Below, piece after piece: positions 56,370 through 64,000 of a DNA stretch of 64,000 bases. The first letter of the stretch is position 1. Every line of letters starts with the position of its first letter. The translations under genes were made by a program, and so were the position numbers. This DNA comes from Heterobilharzia americana (lineage: Eukaryota; Platyhelminthes; Trematoda; Strigeidida; Schistosomatidae): NCBI GenBank assembly GCA_944470555.2, contig OX104127.1:47730934-47794933 (forward strand), in the 5' to 3' direction. The notes under the pieces are model-generated. The model saw nothing but the letters and a program-made list of their open reading frames with translations. It had not been told where the DNA came from and ran no database searches.

Positions 56370-57500
56370 CCTGTGCTCATTCGTAATTTTCCCGTACGTA
56401 CTTACCGACTCAGCTCGGGTGATACAAAGGGTGAATTTTTTCGGAAGCTGCCAACCTCGCTGCATGAATCAAAATGTCCATACCTAGTCGTGCTAGTTGG
56501 CAACATCTGCGCTCAATTAGGGAAGCTGAGCCAATCGGTAAGGTATTTTGGGGGGTATCTATAGCATTCGCTGACAACAAATTGACAAAGATCGTTTCTT
56601 AAAGTTTTTTCCAACAACCACTTGTTTATGGCCAGCATAAAAGGAAACGCTGTTAAGTGACTTACAGTCACGTATCAGTTGCCCAGTATGCAATTCAAAT
56701 CAGATGTTGATGTCGGTCTTCCCTCTCTCCTTAAAGTTGATGGTTGTTTCAAACCTGGAACGGTGCAAAGCAGCAAGATCTGACCGTTTTCCATCAGACA
56801 TCTTCAGGAATGTAGGTAGAAAATTAATGAGTGCGGTAAAAAAAGTACCAGATGGTGTGTGGAAATCAGAAGTATTTACTTTGAACTTGTCTAGATCATT
56901 CCAGTTTCTAAAAATGTAGCGAAGTCTTCTTGTGACAACCATAGGAAGATCAACTTGACTAACATCGTATGAGAGATCATTGGGTCCAAAGTTATCAGAC
57001 AACTAATGGCATCTCTGGAGGAGCGTTCTTGAGAAAATCAGATAGATCCCCCACCTAGGATAGGGTGTCAACCAGATCTTCACCATTCAACTGGTTTTGG
57101 AAGATAGGCATTCTTACCAGTGGCCGACAGTCACCTCCAAACCTCAGTGTGGCATTTAACCCTGCTGACTGGGATGTGTTGCGGTAGTGACTGACTGTGA
57201 ACCGAGAGCCGAGCAAGTGTATATTTTCTACTCAAACTCATGCAGATGTGTAAGAACTTATGAGGAGTTGACATTCACCGTTCCTGTGTATCTTTGTCAT
57301 AGACAAGCTGATGTACATAGCCTCAGCTCCAATTTTACATGATTCGACCTACTCCCATGAGCACAGCTAGTTGACCTGGAGTACTCAGGCGACATTGTCA
57401 AAAAAACTGGGAGAAAGACGCAGTATTTCCCGTGATTCTTCATGGCTCCTCAATACCATACTTTATCTCTGTCCTTTCGTGTGGAATTCACTTCCTGAAG
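56370..57500 (+). mobile_element. RTE-clade copy, endonuclease C-terminus and RT, plus strand
   Basis: The plus frame 56367-56564 has EFFRKLPTSLHESKCP and VVLVGNICAQLGKLSQS (endonuclease, with the D of GDINAQ lost). The frame 56704-56919 has NLERCKAARSDRFPSDIF (RT N-terminus). Later broken pieces read VNQIFTIQLVLE, AFNPADWDVL and SPFLCIFVIDKL (RT fingers/palm). It starts 23 bp from the 5' end of the minus-strand RTE, so the two lie back to back. Confidence 0.7.
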
Positions 57501-57782
57501 ATCTTGTAGCAGTTTGATTACCACCAATCTACTAATGTGAAATCTCTTGGTCATTCGTTTTCATGTTGAATTTATTTATACTGTTTTTCAACTGTCCTTC
57601 TATACCGTCAGTTGTCGCTCATCCCGATTACATAACATCCTTGCCCTTTCAGATTATAGATTATATATCAGACAAAATGGCCTAAAAATTAATGTTTTAA
57701 TGGTTAAGATTTATCTAAATTAACTTGTCAGTGAAGACTATCGTTTCCAAAGACCGTCATAATTAAGAATTTTTCACTTCAG

Positions 57783-57861
57783 AAATATAGCACTGAAACT
57801 GATGAAAGAAGCATCCAAATATAGCTTTGAAAACTGGCGTATTTGGGAAAATATTCTGTTG
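57783..57861 (+). CDS. TTC27: TTC27 exon n
   Basis: Acceptor TTTTTCACTTCAG. Reads NIALKLMKEASKYSFENWRI and WENILL, matching [24 protein letters not shown]. Donor GTAAGT. Confidence 0.95.
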
Positions 57862-58274
57862 GTAAGTGTACGAAATCTTTATTTTAATTAGACTCTCATA
57901 TCAGCGTCTTTATTTATAGTTTGTGATATATGGGGGTTCTACTCATTAGCCGTTTAACTTTGTCTTGTACCCCATCGATCATGAATTTTTTTAACTACTC
58001 TACGGAGCTGTGGTTATTGCATTCCATCGTACAATAGTTTGGCTAGATTCAACGAAATATCGCAACTCCATGTAATCAATAACTGCTGACTTATTCTGAT
58101 TACAAATATAAGTTTTATCCAGCATTGCAACTATAACACTTAGTTTTTCTAATATTCACTGGGAAAGAAAGCAGTAGTCTTTCAGTGTATTTGATCTTAT
58201 AAGAGTGAGCAACAATGTTGGTAAGCCTCAAGAGTAACTTAACTAGTTACGGTGTTTGGTTATGACTATCTACA
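57862..58274. other. intron sequence, nothing recognised
   Basis: AT-rich, no coding signal. Confidence 0.4.
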
Positions 58275-58299
58275 AGGTGTATATGACTTATTATTATTG

Positions 58300-59930
58300 T
58301 TAGCTTTATTCCCTTCCATTCCTAGAGGAACATAGGGCTTCAGTAGCACGTTCCCATTGCACTCTGTTCTCTGCAATCTTTTTAACCTGGCTCCACGACT
58401 TCCCACAAGCTTTCATTCCTTCCTCACATGATCTCATCCATCTCACCCTCGCCTCGGACGCCCAACTCGTCGTTCCCCCCTTGGACTCCACTCGACGGCA
58501 TGGCCTGGCGCGTGATGTCCCCAGTCGGCCTTCTCAGTGTATGCCCAATCCATCTCCACTTTCTTCTGCATATCTGTTGGGCGATAGGTTCTTGTTTGGT
58601 TCGTTGCCAGAGTTCCTTGTTGCTTATTCTTTCTGGCCATTTGATCTTCAGTATCGAGTGAGCGTAGGTGGCAGCTGTCGATGAATGTCTGTAGTTTGTT
58701 GGGAATGCCTTTCGTGACACGCCAAGTTTCTGAACCACATAGCAGCACTGACTTGACATTGGTGTTGAAAATTCGGATCTTGTTCTTTGTGCTGAGTGCA
58801 GTGGGTCCCCACACTGATTTCAGATTAATGAAGGCTTGTCTTGCTGTATTTCCGATCCTGGCTGGCTTTGACGTCCTCGTCTGTGCCGCCTGTAGTTGAA
58901 ACGATGCTGCCTAGGTAGGTGAAAGAGACTACTTCCTTTAGGTTTCTCCCGTTGATGGTGATTGGTGCCTCTTGTTGTTGATGCTGTTGTTGGTTGGGTA
59001 TCTTCATCACCTCTGTCTTCTCTACATGCACTTGAAGTCCCGTCTTCGCTACCGTGCCTCTTCTGTAAATTTGTTAGTTTTCGCCTGTAGATGTTCTAGT
59101 TTGTGCCACAAGACATTAGACAGAAATCATCGTCGGGGAAATCCATATCTTCTAGGGTCTTTTCATCGGTCAAACAGCGTATGCCCATCTTCTCGCTCCT
59201 CACGGTTTGCTGCATGATCCAGTCGACCACAATCAGGAAGATCATGGGTGATAGTAGGCGGGAACCTTGTCTTACTCCTGTCTTCACTTCAAAGGCGTCG
59301 CTGAGCTTTCCATTGTGAATCACTTGGCATGTGGCATCCTCATATAGCATATAGCTGTTGAATGAGGTTGATGAAGATTTGTGGCACTAACATCGTAGTG
59401 TTGAAGCAGCAGTTGTCAAATTACTTCTCGGTCGACGTTCTTGAAGGCCTTTTCAAAGTGGATGAAGTTGAGGTAAAGCTCCAGTTGACTGCCATTCTGT
59501 ACTCTGTTCTATGATGATGCGTAGCGTTGTGTTGCAATTTGATCCACACATGATTTGTTCTTTCTGAAGCCAGTCAGCCTGTTCCGGTCGTAATTTTGAG
59601 TCCAGTGCATTGTTTAGTCTCTCCAGGATGATGCGGCATAATATTTGCTTGCTTTGGGTGGACAGGAGCATGATTCCACGCCAGTTCTTGCAAAGGCTTA
59701 TGTCTCCCTTCTTTGGGAGTTTGACAAGATAGCCTTCCTTCCAATCGATAGGCAGGTACCTTTCCTTCTTTCCAAACCTTCTTCAGTAGTGATGTGAGCA
59801 TGTCGTCTGTTGTCTCTGTGTCTGTTTTCAGTGCTTCTGGAGGACTTCCATCTGGTCCTGCTGCCTTCTCGGATTTCAGCAGTTTTATGGCATTCAGGAC
59901 TTCTGCTTTTGTCGGAGGGTCTGTATTCAC
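58300..59930 (-). pseudogene. SR2-like reverse transcriptase and C-terminal region
   Basis: The frame 59930-59574 opens with LLKSEKAAGPDGSPPEALK. The frame 59350-59096 has TGVRQGSRLLSPMIFLIVVD and MDFPDDDF, where the palm box F-A-D-D reads F-P-D-D. The frames 58814-58443 and 58759-58424 give VLLCGSETWRVTK and a WIGHTLRR block. The frame 58491-58306 gives the end, KKIAENRVQWERATEAL. Together this is a full RTE RT in pieces. Confidence 0.85.
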
Positions 59931-60599
59931 TTGTAGTTCTGCCGTTGCTGGTGGTATTTGTGGACGAGTTGCAGGTGGTGGTGGTTGTCGACTCTAGTTT
60001 TTTTGAAGTGGTCAGCCCATTGTTTCCTTTGTTTCTCCTCTTTGGTAACTAGATTTCCCTCACAATCTTTCATTGGTTTCGTCTGCGTTGATCTCTTCCT
60101 AGATCGTTAGTAACCTGATTATTTGATATAGTGTTGTCAGGTCTCTATATCTCCTACCTGCAGCCTGTTCTGCTCCACTTGCAAGTGTGTTGTAGAGGTG
60201 TCCTTTGTCTTTTCGTGCACTCTTCTTCACTTCTTTGTCCAGTGTTTGATACATTGTACTCAGTTCTTTTTCTCATGTACTGGTTTATCTTCTTCTTCAC
60301 CATCGTCCTCTCTTTTATTAGCTTCCATGTGCCCGTCGAGATCCATTCCTTGTCTTGTTTCCTCTTCCTTCCTAACACGGTTATGCGAGTTTCTTTCCAC
60401 ATCCGTTTCACAGAGTTCCAGTGTTCATCCGCACAGGTTTCTTCGGGGATGTTGTTTAATGTCACCCATTTTTTCCTGATGACTGACGTGAAGATGTCCT
60501 TTGTAGTTTCGTCCTTCAGTTCAGTTTCTGTTCTGGGTGTTGAACTTGAACTGTGGTCTATCATCAGCTTGCGTGAAGGCGATCAACTTGATTTTGAAG

Positions 60600-61470
60600 G
60601 CAGGTTCCTTGCACTAGATAGTGAGTGGTGTGAACTCCCCTTCTTGATCTTGTGTCCAGCAGGCTGCGTCTCTACTTTCTCGAGATTGAGATGAAGTCGA
60701 TCTAGTTTTAGTGTGTCCTGGTGTCTGATGAAATCCATGTCTCTCGCTTTGTGAATATCCTTGTGTTTGTACACACTGTCTTCTTTCACCAAGTCATTGA
60801 AGGTGCAGAAGTCTGCAAACAGTCCTCCGTTCTCATTCATTTCACCTAGTGCCTCTCGACCCATGATGAGTTCTCTTCCTGTGTTGTCTGCTCCCAGTTT
60901 GGCATTCATGTGGTCCATTAGAGTTTTGCTGTCGCCAACTGGAGTCTTGTCTATTACTGATTGCAGTTGTCTATAGAATTCCTCCTTCTCTTGATCTGCA
61001 TTATTTGTTGGCGCGTAGCATTGAATGATTGTGACTTTCCTTCCTTTTGAGTTGAATCTTGCTGTTATGATTCTGGTCAAGGAGGAGATTGGTTCCCACT
61101 GCATGAGAGAGAGCCTTCGATGGTCTTGGGGAAATCGTGATAGCCACTCCAGAACTTCGTGTGCTCGTGGTTGTCGTTTGGGTGACCGGAGTAGATTATT
61201 GACTCTCCAGTTGACAGTTTGGAGAGTCCACTCCCATTCCATCTGCTTTCGCATATTCCAAGCACTTCAATGGCATATCTCCTCGTTTCTTTTGCAATTT
61301 GGGAAGCCTTGGTAGGTTGATGCATGGTGCGGACATTCCATGTCCCCACGTTTACTTTCGCTCTCATCGAGAGAAGACACGTCGGCCGACTGGCTTCCGG
61401 AATGCTTTCACCAACCGGTGTCATTTCGTGTCTCCGATTCCAGCGAGGAATAAGTTCGTTTTTATGTTTT
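60600..61470 (-). pseudogene. SR2-like endonuclease
   Basis: The frame 61547-61077 has VNVGTWNVRTM, GICESRWNGSGLSKLSTGE (metal-binding E) and WSGYHD. The overlapping frame 61254-60583 continues with VTIIQCYAPTNNADQEKEEF and TLMDHMNAKLGADNTGREL. The usual GDMNAK block reads D-H-M-N-A-K, so one glycine is lost. Confidence 0.9.
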
Positions 61471-61612
61471 ATATTTTGTCTATGCTTTGGAGTTCCTGTA
61501 GAGGTTGGATTTGTTTTACAGGTTAGGGTTACTAGCCCTAAGCCCAAACTTCCCTCTTTACCCGGGCTTAGGGTCGGCTAGTAACTAGTGAACTAGGTAA
61601 CCAGGCGACGAT

Positions 61613-61909
61613 TTCTTTGTTTTACTTTATAAGCATCGGTAGGATTGTTACTGCATGAGCTCATGTTTCTGTAAGCAAAATGTTCGAATATCCTGCTGCT
61701 AAGCATCTCCTACAAGTTTGTCTTCAAAGTTTCTAGCTGTAAACGTTCATTTATATTCACAACTAGGATGGGTAATAAATAATCTGTCAGGTTCACTTGT
61801 AGAAACTTTCTCAACCACTAAGATAACCTTGAAATCAAAGTTTTTAGAAAACTTCGCTACGTAGATGCTATTCAATTCATTTCACTTGTTTGATACTAAA
61901 TATATCCAG
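61613..61909. other. intron sequence before TTC27 exon o
   Basis: AT-rich, no coding signal. Confidence 0.5.
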
Positions 61910-62110
61910 ATAAGCGCCGAAACGAAAAGTTTTCAAGATACAATATACGCCTATAATCGTCTATTGGATATACATGGGAAGTATGCAAATGCTGAGGTTC
62001 TCGGTATTATGGTTAAAGCCGTCATTGAAAATGAAAGCGATTGTACAGGAACTCCTGCAAGTAATATACGTAGCAAGTTACTTGAACTGTTTGGTCGAGT
62101 GACAGCAACT
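61910..62110 (+). CDS. TTC27: TTC27 exon o
   Basis: Acceptor ATATATCCAG. Reads FQDTIYAYNRLLDIHGKYAN, AEVLGIMVKAVIENESD and KLLELFGRVTAT. This is the family block AIKAYHRLLDL...VLKILVRAVIDGMTDRSG...LQELFGRVTS. Donor GTAAGT at 62111. The following exon was not found in the remaining 1.9 kb. Confidence 0.95.
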
Positions 62111-62560
62111 GTAAGTTTCTTCTTCCATTGGTGTCATGTAAAACTTGCAATTTTATAGATGTTATATAATAATAAGTATAACACTCCAAGTGGATCGAAT
62201 AAAGTTACCTGTACAAGATACTGGATAGTAAAAAAAACTGTGAAATTAACTGAAAAGTAATGAAGTGCTTTTTATAGTCGTAAAAATTCCTAGAAATGTT
62301 CACCACTGTTAGATTTGTTTGTTAAGCAGTACACCAAGTTTGTGACAACTAACTTAGAGTAATTTTGATTACGAACTTTGGGAAGACCGTTTAGATAGGG
62401 AATTACTGAACCAGATTGGTTCGGTAGTTTGAACAGCTGGAAAGATATTATGCAAACAGTATTTGTTTTCCGATTATTCAATTCTCCTATTTTTGAGGTT
62501 GGAATTCATCATGGACCAACATCAGTTGGAGGAGCATTGGAAATCTGGGAGCAGTGGACA
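62111..62560. other. intron sequence after TTC27 exon o
   Basis: No following exon recognised. Confidence 0.4.
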
Positions 62561-62574
62561 GCTGTTTCGTCCTA

Positions 62575-62690
62575 GTATGGAACTCTCCAGCAGTGCGCAC
62601 CCACGGCCTCTCCAGTGATCGAACTCAAGACCTTCAGGTTCCGTGGCCAGCACGGTTACCATTGAGCCGTTGGGTCTAAATCTAATGGTC
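62575..62690 (-). repeat. tRNA-derived SINE-like repeat, family C
   Basis: The minus strand reads GGCTCAATGGTAACCGTGC (box A type, about 62668-62650) and GAGTTCGATC (box B, 62626-62617) at tRNA spacing. A different tRNA source from families A and B. Confidence 0.7.
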
Positions 62691-62934
62691 CATATTCCCG
62701 ACTTCTGTCAGTTCACAGTATAGTGCGACCTACATCGAATGTCTTCATGTTTGACTTAGTTGACTCCACTATTCACGACTTCTTATTGAAACTTGGGGAA
62801 CCACCTCTCGAAGCTAGTTATCAATGAACGCTAGAGGAGTTGGTTGCCGTGAAATGTGCTAGACCTGTTGAAACATATTTTGTCCTTTGATATTAAAGCT
62901 GTAGTTCACTGAATTGGGCAGTCAGTACTGAAAC

Positions 62935-62970
62935 AATGTATGGTGGGTTCGAATCCTATTGTACCTATTA
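62935..62970 (+). repeat. isolated tRNA-like box B
   Basis: GGTTCGAATCC at about 62947-62957 on the plus strand, without a clear box A. Probably a SINE remnant. Confidence 0.35.
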
Positions 62971-63389
62971 ACGTCGAAATTGAGAAAAATGGTTAGCATT
63001 GAACTTGTGGGTAAGAATTAGACTTATAAATATATAGAAATTCAAGAGTTTCGAGTATCTGACGCTCAGTGTGTAATAAAAAAGGTTGAACTAATTTTCA
63101 ATTATTGATCATTGTATTTGATGTTGGATGCACAATCTACTAAGAGTAGATATTATGTTACTACCTAAAACATCGAGCTAAATGAATTCATATCAAGAAA
63201 ATATTGTAGTTATCTCGTTCTAATGAGTGTAAGCAATTGTGAAAAGTAACTGTAGAGCTCTTGTGCTAGTTAAACATTACATCACACAACAAAGATGTAC
63301 AGCAATCATCTTCATGTAGGTTTGAATGCATTCATCTAAGTGTGTTTCTTTATGCGATCACAATGTGAACTGATGATCTGAATTAAATT

Positions 63390-63560
63390 GGAATACACTC
63401 AGAAACCTTATGCACACTTGTTCAGTAAGCAACTATATTGTGGGAAAGCTAATGATACTACATGGCTACCTAAGCCTCGGTTCGTGGAGCGGGGCTAGGA
63501 CCCATAACCCATTGGTTGAAAGTCATCTCCCTAAACCAATAGGCTACAGCTCTCCAAAAT
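63390..63560 (-). repeat. tRNA-derived SINE-like repeat, family B
   Basis: Same order as the 42665 copy: CTCAGAAACCTT, GCTAATGATACTACATGGC, CCTCGGTTCGTGGAGCGG, and a minus-strand box A type TAGCCTATTGGTTTAGG near 63545. The plus-strand frame 63410-63619 is a by-product. Confidence 0.65.
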
Positions 63561-64000
63561 GCTTATCTATGAAACATCTGTGCAATGTATTCACAAATCA
63601 TTTTTGTGCATATAGGTAATTTTGGGCAAGAAGATTCAGTGTATGATTTTTTATATGCTGTGATTGATTGGTGTGTTTTTTATTACTCTACTGACAACTA
63701 CTTATCCTTGGATAGAATTTGGTGGGCTGTCCTGAAGTTTTTAATTCTAGTTGTATCTTTGCCTATCTACTGTAAGTTATCGTTCTTTGACATCTCATTT
63801 AAGTATTTAGTGTATTCAAATGTATTTGACACTTCTGATTGGCTCAGTATTTGATACATACCAGAAACAAATCGTGTCAGCATAATGAGCAAATATGTTT
63901 AAATGCATAGTGAAGTATTATTTCCTTTCTACTGTTCTCAGTTTCACTAAGATCCCTTTTCACTTAAACTTCTTTCAATCCTTTGTATGCTATTTGTATT
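63561..64000. other. right-edge stretch, nothing recognised
   Basis: An 89-codon plus-strand frame (63585-63854) is hydrophobic (WWAVLKFLILVVSL) but matches nothing known. No TTC27 exon is seen. Confidence 0.35.

Larger units (their letters stand above)
58275..61612 (-). mobile_element. SR2-like RTE retrotransposon, near full length
   Basis: The 5' end at about 61612 matches the start of the 12030 copy. Minus strand: endonuclease (about 61470-60600), linker (60564-60154), RT (59930-58820), C-terminal connection (58814-58306) and a short CAATAATAATAAG tail near 58274, typical of RTE ends. At least four frameshifts. In the 4048-bp TTC27 intron. Confidence 0.9.
39945..62110 (+). other. TTC27: TTC27 gene span seen in this window
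   Basis: Fifteen exons with GT-AG borders join in consistent phase into 658 codons without a stop. Order and content follow animal TTC27 throughout: a helical N-terminal half, then tetratricopeptide repeats, then the LFGRVT block. TTC27 is a conserved eukaryotic tetratricopeptide-repeat protein. In other species it is needed for viability, and it has been linked to assembly of spliceosomal U5 components; that role is from the literature, not from this sequence. The first seven introns are 37, 40, 37, 31, 33, 45 and 55 bp. Later ones are 2333, 3394, 42, 2416, 2671, 5010 and 4048 bp. The human protein has about 840 residues, so roughly the first 70 and the last 120 are outside or unfound. Confidence 0.9.

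Noticed and set aside
56700..57002. Minus-strand RTE fragment
   Set aside because: The plus strand gives the better reading (NLERCKAARSDRFPSDIF in RT order), so the piece was assigned to the plus-strand copy.
60131..60694. 187-codon plus-strand hydrophobic frame resembling a membrane protein
   Set aside because: It is the complement of Lys/Glu-rich RTE coding sequence, which produces Phe/Leu/Ser-rich shadow frames.
1..64000. CRISPR array, operon or bacterial gene cluster
   Set aside because: No regularly spaced identical short repeats, no compact gene runs, and clear introns and eukaryotic retroelements throughout.

Overview
The window reads as nuclear DNA of a flatworm, most likely a schistosome (blood fluke). 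The grounds are the retroelement mixture: CR1-clade non-LTR elements, two distinct RTE-clade non-LTR elements of the SR2 and SR3/Perere-3 type, a CsRn1/Boudicca-type Ty3/gypsy LTR element with a tRNA-Trp-like primer site, and tRNA-derived SINE-like repeats. A split gene with very small 5' introns and very large, repeat-filled 3' introns points the same way. The species cannot be fixed from the sequence. No bacterial, plasmid, phage or CRISPR feature was seen.

Left half (1 to about 37 kb): mostly decayed retrotransposons lying in and beside one another. In order: a CR1-like copy (1-4.26 kb, minus); an unidentified 142-codon frame (4.8-5.2 kb, minus); a degenerate tandem repeat (8.4-8.8 kb); a CR1 reverse transcriptase (9.7-11.4 kb, minus); the 5' part of an SR2-like RTE (12.0-13.0 kb, plus); a CR1 ORF1 (13.0-14.4 kb, minus); a possible host exon (15.4-15.8 kb, minus); a CR1 endonuclease/RT copy (16.2-18.4 kb, minus); a CR1 RT end and an ORF1 with a PHD-like finger (18.6-20.3 kb, plus); a young but internally deleted LTR element (21.3-26.1 kb, minus); CR1 pieces (27.3-33.0 kb); and an RTE copy (35.2-36.9 kb, minus).

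Right half (about 37 to 62 kb): one host gene on the plus strand, the orthologue of TTC27, a tetratricopeptide-repeat protein. Fifteen exons between 39945 and 62110 join in consistent phase into 658 uninterrupted codons. The first eight are separated by introns of 31-55 bp; five of the remaining six introns are 2.3-5.0 kb long and carry SINE-like and RTE insertions. A possible further N-terminal exon lies at 37011-37233. The last C-terminal exons were not found and probably lie beyond the right edge.

The only host function that can be read with confidence is TTC27; the rest is mobile-element sequence. Nothing amounts to a new multi-gene system. The points most worth a second look are the unidentified frame at 4.8 kb, the LTR element that kept near-identical LTRs although its RT and RNase H are deleted in frame, hairpin-forming inverted SINEs in TTC27 introns, and the many LINE copies that keep the 5' end but lack the 3' end, the reverse of the usual pattern.
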